Shown here piece by piece: positions 50,040 to 61,000 of a stretch of 64,000 bases of DNA. The DNA comes from Tubiluchus corallicola (Eukaryota; Priapulida; Priapulimorpha; Priapulimorphida; Tubiluchidae), in the NCBI GenBank assembly GCA_030141605.1, contig JAQGDQ010000301.1, forward strand, positions 62,001 to 126,000, written 5' to 3'. The stretch's first letter is position 1. Every line of letters begins with the position of its first letter. The position numbers and the translations under genes are program-made. Below the pieces are notes generated by a model that was not told the DNA's origin, did no database searches, and saw only the letters and a program-made list of their open reading frames with translations.

Positions 50040-51640
50040 GTAAGTGCCTGAATACACACAACTTTGATGGTCTCTTTTGCCATGCTGAGTACTGCAGTTC
50101 GTAACTATTTTCAATTTTATTAACAATACACATCACTCCAATTTATTTTTTCTGATCACAACAAACTTCAAGCTAGCTCACCTTCTCAAATCTATTTAGC
50201 AATGTAAAGTGGAGTTGCTTGAGCCAGCAGGGGTTACTTGAGATATACTTGGGGACAAGGTTTGTAAATCAGCGTAGTAATGGACATATAATGAAATTAT
50301 TAACAATAGCAGTTGTTTTGAAATAATCAAAGTGCGAAAGTCATTGCTGGTTTACTAACCTTGTCCTCAGGTTTTGTCTTGAGTATTTCTGCTGGGACAA
50401 GTAAACTTATTTTACAGTAACTGTTTTAATTTGTAGTTAAAGAGAAACGGTTGAGCTGTTCTAAGGCCGACAATAAGAATACTGCTGTTTCCGCTATTTC
50501 TGTCTAATCGCCCAGGTAACATTTTTTATCGCACACCTGGCCGGGAATTTTATCATTTTTTGTACATTCGTACACTTGCCTGACGCAGTCATATAAAAGA
50601 ATATTTTTTTAATTTAAAACATAAAACTCAATAATTATTATAACGTCGTTGTTTTGGTAAGGACGCAGCCATGTTTTTCTATGGCTAACTCTAGGCCAGG
50701 ATTGCCATTTTGCATGATACTGATTATCATATATGATGCGATTTCTGCTAAATCAGCTTATAAAGTCCGAATAGTGTTGCCACTCATACCATAATTATCA
50801 GAACATCATCATACCATAATTAAGAGGCATTTATGCAGCATGCCGATGCGGAACAGCCTGTGGTAAAAAATAATTGGGAACACCTGCGAATTTATACTCA
50901 ACATGTTGCTTGCAACTTGTTGGTCAACCGAAATTTGGTAACCAGGGTTGCCGTTTTTTTATGATGCTGATTATTGTACTGAAGACTAAAAAGTATCGTG
51001 TTTTCTGCCAAATCAATGTAATCTCTCTTTTTATCTATGTAGAAGGGTTATGAAATCTTATTTGTAATTTATTTTTAACATCTGTATACATATTTTCGCA
51101 TTAGTATGGAATTTTGAGTGAATTCTGACGTTTCCCCGCTTCTTCCTTTCCAATATGTCGTTTATTTAAACTTTTTTAACGTAATTATATAACTCTTGCC
51201 ATTAATAGTCGTTAAAATGACCTAATTGGTACTCTTATGAGAATGCGAATTACCCAGACGTGCACAAAAGAAGTACTTGTTACTGTACTCAGCGATTGCT
51301 TGAAATGTAACCTTCGAGTGAAATCGAAAGTGGTAGTTGGTTATTTGCATTGCCTTTTTGTTGACCTGCTGTACAGTAATTGCTTTTCTCTATTCATGGT
51401 CGATGCTTGACCGAGTTTCGACTGTTTCACTTTCCTTGTCATTGAGATACTGTATCATGAATGTACTAGCTGTTAGTTGAGCTTGTTTTTCTTTGCGTGT
51501 TGATCTGATGTTTAAAGAGGAAGAAAATGCAATTTTAAAGTATATCCCAAAGAACTTTCCATACATAGTTGTATTAGTTAGCATTACTCGTAACTCTTTG
51601 AAAGTCTTATGCAATTGGAATAGAAAATTCTTAGTAATTT
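50040..51640. other. Probable RXR intron, no gene seen
   Basis: AT-rich, with no supported exon on either strand. Confidence 0.4.
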
Positions 51641-51643
51641 AAA

Positions 51644-51742
51644 ATGTTCGCGCCACCTGGTAAAACGGCACTGCATCACCACCACAGTGTGCGCCATCAC
51701 CACCCCAGTGTGCGCCATCACCACCACAGTGTGCGCCACTGA
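51644..51742 (+). other. His-rich small open frame over a 21-bp tandem repeat
   Basis: From ATG at 51644 to TGA the frame has 32 codons. Three units of a 21-base repeat (CATCACCACCACAGTGTGCGC and variants, 51674-51736) encode HHHHSVR-type heptads. The repeat is certain; translation is not. It lies in the probable RXR intron. Confidence 0.3.
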
Positions 51743-51990
51743 TTCACCGAAAAACATATTGATTTTATTGACAACGTAAAGAATTCTAAACTTTTGCTTA
51801 GTGCTACAAATGCTCTGATTATTTTTTCAAATTTTACGCAGTGTTATCTAAACTTGTTTCATCTGACATGTCGTTAAAACGGCTGTGCCTAACGGTCATT
51901 TTATTAGTTTAAATTTACAATTTTGTACAGTATTGCTGCTACAATTTCAAGTCGAATTTTTAAGCTTTATTAGGAAGAGTGTTTTCTTAT

Positions 51991-53567
51991 GTTAAAGCAG
52001 ACTCCGTAGTCTGCTTCTGCTCGTTACTTTCTATTATGTTAACGCAGACTCCGTAGTCTGCTTCTGCTCGTTGCTTTCTATTATGTCAACGCAGACTCCG
52101 TAGTCTGCTTCTGCTCGTTGCTTTCTATTATGTTAACGCAGACTCCGTAGTTTGCTTCTGCTCGTTACTTTCTATTATGTTAACGCAGACTCCGTAGTCT
52201 GCTTCTGCTCGTTGCTTTCTATTATGTTAACGCAGACTCCGTAGTTTGCTTCTGCTCGTTACTTTCTATTATGTTAACGCAGACTCCGTAGTTTGCTTCT
52301 GCTCGTTACTTTCTATTATGTTAACGCAGACTCCGTAGTCTGCTTCTGCTCGTTGCTTTCTATTATGTTAACGCAGACTCCGTAGTCTGCTTCTGCTCGT
52401 TACTTTCTATTATGTTAACGCAGACTCCGTAGTTTGCTTCTGCTCGTTACTTTCTATTATGTTAACGCAGACTCCGTAGTTTGCTTCTGCTCGTTACTTT
52501 CTATTATGTTAACGCAGACTCCGTAGTTTGCTTCTGCTCGTTGCTTTCTATTATGTTAACGCAGACTCCGTAGTCTGCTTCTGCTCGTTGCTTTCTATTA
52601 TGTTAACGCAGACTCCGTAGTCTGCTTCTGCTCGTTACTTTCTATTATGTTAACGCAGACTCCGTAGTCTGCTTCTGCTCGTTACTTTCTATTATGTTAA
52701 CGCAGACTCCGTAGTTTGCTTCTGCTCGTTACTTTCTATTATGTTAACGCAGACTCCGTAGTTTGCTTCTGCTCGTTGCTTTCTATTATGTTAACGCAGA
52801 CTCCGTAGTCTGCTTCTGCTCGTTGCTTTCTATTATGTTAACGCAGACTCCGTAGTCTGCTTCTGCTCGTTACTTTCTATTATGTTAACGCAGACTCCGT
52901 AGTTTGCTTCTGCTCGTTACTTTCTATTATGTTAACGCAGACTCCGTAGTTTGCTTCTGCTCGTTACTTTCTATTATGTTAACGCAGACTCCGTAGTTTG
53001 CTTCTGCTCGTTACTTTCTATTATGTTAACGCAGACTCCGTAGTCTGCTTCTGCTCGTTGCTTTCTATTATGTTAACGCAGACTCCGTAGTCTGCTTCTG
53101 CTCGTTACTTTCTATTATGTTAACGCAGACTCCGTAGTTTGCTTCTGCTCGTTACTTTCTATTATGTTAACGCAGACTCCGTAGTTTGCTTCTGCTCGTT
53201 ACTTTCTATTATGTTAACGCAGACTCCGTAGTTTGCTTCTGCTCGTTGCTTTCTATTATGTTAACGCAGACTCCGTAGTCTGCTTCTGCTCGTTGCTTTC
53301 TATTATGTTAACGCAGACTCCGTAGTCTGCTTCTGCTCGTTACTTTCTATTATGTTAACGCAGACTCCGTAGTCTGCTTCTGCTCGTTACTTTCTATTAT
53401 GTTAACGCAGACTCCGTAGTCTGCTTCTGCTCGTTGCTTTCTATTATGTTAACGCAGACTCCGTAGTTTGCTTCTGCTCGTTGCTTTCTATTATGTTAAC
53501 GCAGACTCCGTAGTTTGCTTCTGCTCGTTGCTTTCTATTATGTTAACGCAGACTCCGTAGTTTGCTT
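51991..53567. repeat. 47-bp minisatellite, about 33.5 copies
   Basis: Unit GTTAACGCAGACTCCGTAGT followed by (C/T)TGCTTCTGCTCGTT(G/A)CTTTCTATTAT, 47 bases, repeated without length change. Each unit contains GCAGACT-CCGT-AGTCTGC, a 7-bp inverted repeat with a 4-base loop. Nearly all variation is at two sites, C/T in the second stem arm and G/A twelve bases beyond the stem. It lies between the probable and the first secure RXR exon. 47 is not divisible by three, so it is not coding. Confidence 0.97.
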
Positions 53568-56500
53568 TCTTTTCGGAAGAAAAGGGCCAAACACAAATTA
53601 TTTTCGAACATTTGTCATTTATTCAGTAGCTTTTACAGAACGGAAACAGTTATGCAATAGTACATTATAAAATTTTCAATTTTACACTCTGTTTAGGCTT
53701 GTAACTTTTCGGTGTGAAGCATATCTATTAAATTAATTTATCATGCACGTGTTGCAAGAGTTGATTTGAGTGTGAAGTTGTGAACAACTTCCTAATTTTT
53801 TAGCTGATTTCCCGACTAAGATACGTGTGATATTTATTTGACATAAAATAAGTAACATTTGGAGTGCAGGTGAGAAATTATTAAATTATTGAAGAGAATC
53901 TTTTCTGAAAAAACTGTGCTGATCCTGAATTTGAGTTTGACACTAATTGTGTTAAGGTCAGTGTGAGCGCGACTAATTCAATAACGAATTCTTGTAACAC
54001 CTTGACTGATAATTATTTTAATAATTGATCCTAATAATAATAATGGAACAATTAGCTCTCACTACTAACGCCTTTTAGGTCTTCCTTTGTTATAAAGTGC
54101 ATTCGCTTTTAAAAGTGAATTCGACCTCATGGATGTAGTAGACGTGTCATAGTACAGTACTTGATTCGTACTTTTGTGAGTGCACGATGAAAATGGCGCA
54201 GGAAAAACCGCACGTGAAAAAGGGCGCAAATGGAAAAATAGGAAAAAGTGATGCATTTAGTGTTAGGATTACTGTTGTGGATAATTATTTTAATGGCTAT
54301 TCTGCTAAGGAAGTTATATTTTCAACGCCGTTTGTTTGTCTGGTTGTTTACGATTACGATTATTATTACCTCCATCAAGGAAGTTATGTTTTTATCGTTC
54401 ATTTGTTTGTTGACAGGATTATGCAAAAACTACTTAGCAGATTTCCACGAAACGTTGTGGAGAAGTTGGGCTTAGGTGGTGAGCAAGACAAATTTGCTGC
54501 CGGGGAGGGACAGTGCCAAATGGGGCGTTCTTTGCTCATTTTTTCGCAAAAGTTGTTAGAAACCGTGTATAAAAATGCGTTCATGGGGGCTTCGGAGGGA
54601 ATTTTATAGCTCTTTGGAAAGAGGAGGAACTTGGCTACAAGACAGGCCAAGATAATAAATATCTCCGCGTTAGTTCCAGGTTCCATTTTTGCTTGGAAAC
54701 CCATGTCTATAATTTTCAAGCTAACTTCATTATGTAAATATGTGTATCTGTCAATCTATATTATTAATGTCAAAGAATTGTAGACAAACTCTAAGTAGGA
54801 TATTCGTGCACTGTTGATTGCAATTGTATTTTTCGAACTAAATATTTTGTGGGTGATTTCCTTAGTCTATATAATATTTATTTATTTATATAGGTATTAT
54901 GTTTGTGTTCATCTTTCTTTTATGTTTTTTCTTATCAAAAGAATCAGACTAACATGTCGGGCTGCTGGGCTTTGACGGAAGTCTGCTTCCTACCGAACGC
55001 ATTTTTGTTTTACATATGTGTCATTTTACCTACATTCACTTTTGGAATGTAGAGCTCGCAGAAAAAGATAAACAAGACGCGAAAGTCTAAGTGTTTTATT
55101 TCTCTTTTTATGGCCTAGAGTTCGTCTTGACGCTAAGTGAAAGTTATCGAAGAAAGTTAATCATACTAGGTCATATTATTAACAGAGTCTGTCTGGGAAA
55201 CTTCCCTGGCTGCACGTTATATGTACCCATATTGAGAGTACAGTAAGCAAGTCGGAAATATTTGCAGTAAGTATGCACAGCGTGGAGTCGTCGAGCGTGT
55301 TTCTGTGTCAAGGTTATCGGGTGGTTCACAGCAAAGCTTAGCGTGGGTAATGAACGGCTAGAAAGCGAGAGCACACGAGTTCTTGTTGGAGGAGAAAGTT
55401 CAGCGTAATGTCTGCTGTCATTGCAAGAGCCTTGTGCGTGTTATTCTGTGAAGTGAGGAGGTGTTGCTTTAATGATTGTAGCCTTGCTTTGTGACCATTT
55501 TATCTGTGCTCTCCTGGATTTCTTTACATCGATTGTACGATAGTATCTAATATTTACGCCGTTTTAAAATACAGTCAGTCACTGTGACGTGGATGAATCG
55601 AAAGTGAGACTAGATACTGACGTGGACCGTGTGTTGCAGTGAATTAGAGACGTATTATGATTCAGTGGAAAATAGCAAGACGAGGTACCTGTTGCATGTA
55701 GAATATAGATAAGTGAAGTGAGTTTAGAACCGCCGTCCGAATACATAGCTTTATGAAATTTTGGCAGATCAGTGTGCGGCGCACATTATAAGCCTCACTG
55801 CTTAGTTAACTAACTGATTTTCGTGTTATTGCGACTTTTGGCACCTAAATAATTATTACATGAATTACCAACTGGAAGAATGACTATTGTTAGTGTGCCT
55901 AACCATTTCAGAGTGAGACGCTGTTATTTCGCGTTCTCTCCTGTCACTAACGACTACAGTTCTCGCAGAAACACAACCTGTCGATTTTGCGACCAACACT
56001 TTTATGCTAAGTTTCGGAACTCATTTTCCACGACTTTCCCGTATTTGTTGCCCTTTCACTGATTCCTCACTTCCGCTTCTTAACAACCAGTTTCGCAGAC
56101 AAAATTTAGTGAATAAAAAAATTATTTCTTCTTGTTGGCACAGATGCTAGAAGGTCTGATTCGTAAGTCTCAGGTCTCTGGATCAAGTCTAGGTTCAGTT
56201 ATGACTTTTTTACATTTTCGTCGCCTTTTTTAAATTTTAAATGTTTCAATTTTGTTTTAACTTTTTATAATTATAGGTCGATTATAACTGTATTTTGCGT
56301 TTTCCACAGAATACACAGTTGTTTTGTAATCTTTGTTCAAGATTGTTATCATATAAATTGACAACGGAACAGAGTTCGACAGACGATGTTTCATTGGTCC
56401 TTGGTGTTACGTTTGTTAGTCGTTATCTTGTTCAATTTTACTACACAGCTGCATAAAATATATTTTCTCTAGCGGCGAGTTTTATCAGACGAAGTAGATA

Positions 56501-57826
56501 TAACGTTAGAGAAATTTAACCTTCCCAGGAGCATTTTCCGGTTTAACGATAATTGAGTAACCGGTCTCAGTTTAATGGCAAAGTATTTGTCTATAGGGGT
56601 AGTGAAGAAAGACAAGCTGACGAGATTACCCGCTGGTTGTTATTACTGTAGTATACCTGACCGGTAGACCTTGACTCACTTTCAAATGCGTGTTGTAGGA
56701 TTTTACGTCACCTGTCAGACCTTTCCTTCCTTATCAACTCAATAAAAGTTTTCTTGAATTGGTAAAAATTAATAGGGGTTCTGCTTGGGTTGAAAATGTT
56801 TGTGTTACTGGAGGAATGGGTTTTTACCTTACGATAAAGACATTTCTGCCACGTGAGACATCTTTTTACAGAGCCGTCATGTAAGCCTTTTTAATTAGTA
56901 ATTTTCCTAACCATTATATTCTTGTTTCCCCATGAAAGGTTGGTCATCTCTCCAAGCGTTCGAGCTCTTGAGATCGCACCACCATTGAATTGAGAGGAAT
57001 GGGTTGTAAATTTGCAATGCCCTATATAAACGCAATTAATTCGTCGTTAGCACTGTCACTTAAATTTGCACAAGCTGCGGGTACCCAATTAAGCAATTCG
57101 CATTGTTAATTTTATGTGCGTGAATTGTTTATTTTATGGGAAACGTTTTTACAGCTAGTCGTCGCTACTTTACTGGTTAAAAAGCGCGTTCTTACAGCAG
57201 AATGTAAATTCAAACGAAACCATTTCAAAGCAATGAATGATAAATTGTTATTAATTTGGCAACTAAGGTTACAAAGCAGCAAACGTTTTACTATTTTACC
57301 ATGCAGATGTATGAACCACGACAAACCTTATTTGACAGTAAGCAATTTTTATGAAAAAATACAATGCCAAATAAGATTGACTTGCAGAATCTTAACTAGT
57401 TTAGTACAGTGGATACGTTGAACACAAAATAAAATAAAAACAAGAGTGGCACATGTAAGGTTAAGTGTTTACTCTAAGTGAAGCTTCTAAGCTTTCATAT
57501 TTTAATAGTAGTTACTCTATCTCATATTTAAGAAAGCATTACCTAGCAAGAAATTATCAAGTTTAACAATCTCAAAGTTGTTTGCATCTATCAGGGATAT
57601 AATTGATCGTTGTAAGACTAGCTCTATGTTAGAGCTATAATAGTGTTTTCGTCGATCTCTTCTTGCCCAACAAATATCGTGTCTAACAACAAATTAGTTA
57701 CATATAGCGCAGTAATTGAAATCTACTAATTTCGTAAAGTGTTAGAATTTGTTTTGTTTGTTGCGTTTATTAAAGAACAGGCTGTTACTGTGTACCCACT
57801 GGCAACCCAATGTTTTTGCCTTTCAG
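53568..57826. other. Probable RXR intron; possible alternative promoter region
   Basis: No secure exon. The frame at 54187-54609 (140 codons, ATG start) and an opposite frame at 54399-54719 overlap; neither shows a family or splice logic. 55050-55750 is CpG-richer than its surroundings and could hold a downstream promoter or 5' UTR exon of RXR, which is only a guess. Confidence 0.35.
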
Positions 57827-58064
57827 AGTCTCTGGATTCACCAACGATGTCTCTAAATAGTCCAGGAGAGTTCTCCACTGGCACCATCTCTCCAATTGAG
57901 TTTAAAGTGGATCGAGCTTCACTGTCTTCCCCGGGTTGCTTGCCCTCGCCCACAACATTGTCTCCCACTGCAAGAATGCCCGTGTATCCTCCACTAGCTA
58001 ACACCAAGCACATCTGCTCCATATGTGGTGACAAAGCTTCTGGAAAACACTATGGAGTTTACAG
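57827..58064 (+). CDS. RXR: RXR exon: A/B domain and first zinc finger (part)
   Basis: Acceptor TTTTTGCCTTTCAG; donor TTTACAG|GTAAAC, splitting the Ser codon of YSCEGC. It encodes [17 protein letters not shown], a Ser/Pro-rich stretch with several Ser-Pro sites (possible kinase targets), then [19 protein letters not shown] with the first two zinc Cys. The open frame extends upstream through the intron, but the splice acceptor sets the start. Confidence 0.95.
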
Positions 58065-61000
58065 GTAAACGTTAAATTAAGGCCTGTGTTCAATTTCAGG
58101 TTTGGCAGAATGTTTCAATATGGGATTTGCTTTATGGTATATGAAACTTTTTGCTTACAGCTAAACAATACAGATATTGGAAGTTGTGATCGAGAATTAA
58201 TCACATTGGATATCGAGAATTAGCATAAAATCATGAAAGATTGTTATTAGAAATTTATATTTCCGATTGTTGAAGTTAGGCTTTAGGCCTAACATTTAAT
58301 AAGACAAATAAATTTTTCGTTTCATGTAATAATTAAAATTAGGATGTGACATTAGAAATCAGTGTCATTATAATCTAAAGCTTCTTTTTGTTCACTAGAA
58401 ATAAAGAATGAAGTTAGTTTTGTTGTAGTTTACATACAGTGTAGATTGTGGCATGAAAATCTGACACTGTGGTGGTTTAATAAAAAATGAATCCGAAAAC
58501 TACAGTGATACAGACTGTTCATCAGAGTACAAGCCAGTTAACATGTTAGTGAAAGTTAATTACCAGTCGTTAACTTAATATTAGTACTTTACTGTCTCAT
58601 CATCAATTGAAAGCATTCCGCATAGCATTTCAATCTTGCTATGTGAAAACAGGTGCCGAAATGTGATTATATCTGTTATAATTTCTGCATTTTTACGTTA
58701 AGATTTTTGTTACCGCTAAGCATGCTCCTTATATCTTAATAATGTGAAGTGAAATCTTATTTTAAGTCTTTTTTGCAGAGTACTTACGTGAGAAGACATA
58801 ATCTCACATATTAGAAATTAGCCATTAACACAGTTTTTGTGATTATTGTAGCTGTGAAGGCTGCAAGGGATTTTTTAAACGTACTGTGAGAAAGGATCTC
58901 AAGTACGCCTGTCGTGAAGACAGAAACTGTGTGATAGACAAACGTCAACGAAATCGATGCCAGTACTGCAGATATCAAAAATGCCTGTCCATGGGTATGA
59001 AACGAGAAGGTGAGATCATTTACGTAGATTGTAACGGTCTTATGTAATTGAAGGCCTCTTTTGTTTACAAAATTTAGTAGCAGGTAACATTTATACTCGT
59101 GTCGGTGCATATTTATTTGTATTGGTGCCTGCAAAGCCTTGGTTATGTGGAAGAAATTTTAGTGTTAAAAATAAACATTATAAGAAAGCTTAATGAACAT
59201 TGGTAAGGGTACCTCTTTAGATAAACCAATTTTTCTTTTGAGCATTTTTACTGTCCAGTTTTACTGCACTTTCATTTGCTGACCCTGTATCTATGAATGA
59301 TAACTACTTTATTCTAACATGGAGAGTTTGAAATTAGTTTAAAATCACTCCATTCTTTTGAAGCTTGTGCTTAACATGTCACTTGTTGGCTAGAGACAAA
59401 ATATAATGAAAGGTCAATTAATCGTGAACTGTATGGTAATTTGTACATTTGGCTTGGTAGTATTACTAATTTTGTAAGACTGGCCTAACATAATTATTGC
59501 ATGAGATTCTCAGAGCAGCAGATGTGTCAGCAAAAAACCAAAAAATCGTGCCAGGCCAGCCCTGTGTATATGAATGTATGCTTCTGCATTGACTTCAGGA
59601 ATCCTGGTAACTTCCACTGTTACAGCTGTGCAAGAGGAGAGGCAAAGAGCCAAAGAGAAGGCAGAAAATGAGGTGGAGAGCAGCAGTAATGCTAACGCCG
59701 ACATGCCTGTTGAGAACATACTTGATGCAGAACTACGAGTCAACCCAAATAATGACACGTACGTTGATGCACAGGTAAAGAAAGTTCATGTAATATGTTT
59801 GAGTCATTAGTGCTAATACAAAGCAGGAAACTTTAATCTAATAGGTTTAAAATAGATAAATCGTCGGTACATCTCGATAAAGCATGGATTAATTTATTAG
59901 CTATTATAATATTGAATTTGCAGTAATTGAGCTATCATTACAGTTTTATTTGAGTCCCTTGTTGTAATCCTGTGTGGCCTTTTTTGAAATTAGCTATGTA
60001 TCCCTGTGCGACCTCCTCTGTTCCAATTCTCATTTGTCAATAATCTGAGCATTCCAAGTAACCGTACTAGGGAAAAATTTTTGCAAAGAATGGGAAATGC
60101 ATCAAATCGAATTGAGAAAATTGATACATCTCAACCGAAATTGCTTTAAACAATTGCTGTTTTACCTATTGGAAAATCATGTTTATTATATTGGATTCAA
60201 TAATTATGAGTTTGTTTCAAATAAATTTCTATTATATTGCACATTATTCTATTCATTTTGGTGCTTGCATTATACTACTATTCCATCCTATACTTTGAAT
60301 ATTGCATCAAATTGGCATCATATACTATTATTCCACATCATAAATATGAAATTCTTATTTTGCAGACACTTTAAGTATGTGTGTGAAATCTCATTTTGTT
60401 GGAGAATTTTTTGCTAGTCCTGTTTTTCAGAGACAGCAGTGGTATTAGATTGAATTCATTCTGTCAAAACGCATTCTGTCACATCAGTGCATTTAAATAT
60501 GTTTTTCGTTCAAGCTGCAGATGAATGTCACTTTTGAGCAAATTGCTTTACCTTGTATTTGATGGGTTTTGCAGCAGGTCTGCAGTGCCCATGTACTCTA
60601 GGTCTAGGCAATGAGCATGTAGAAAGATAACTGAACTAGAATTGCTCTCATTAGAGTTCAGATCTCTGTCAATTCCTGCAGTGTATAATTACTTACTCAA
60701 CTACACACATGCTTAGGTTACAACATCACCAATTGTTCAGACACTTGATTTATGAAGCCATTCTTGATATTCGTAATTTTTCTGCAGGCTGTATTATGAC
60801 GTCATACAGAATTTTCCCATACAAGCCTATAGTTAATCAATAAAAATTGATTTTCTTTTGTAATTCTTAATCGACCATTGCCAAAATTGAAAGTGATTGT
60901 CCTTCTGTCATTCCTCAGTTCTCCAGAAAGTTTTGTAAAAACCCGCAAAGTAGTTTTTGCATAATTTCGTTAGCAAACTAACTAAAAAACAAAATAATAA

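Noticed and set aside
52000-53567. CRISPR-like array
   Set aside because: Units are directly adjacent 47-bp repeats without unique spacers, in an animal intron; it is a minisatellite.
54187-54609. 140-residue plus-strand frame with ATG start
   Set aside because: Overlaps an equally open antisense frame, has no recognised motif, and lies within the probable RXR intron. The first 25 codons look protein-like, so RNA data could revive it.
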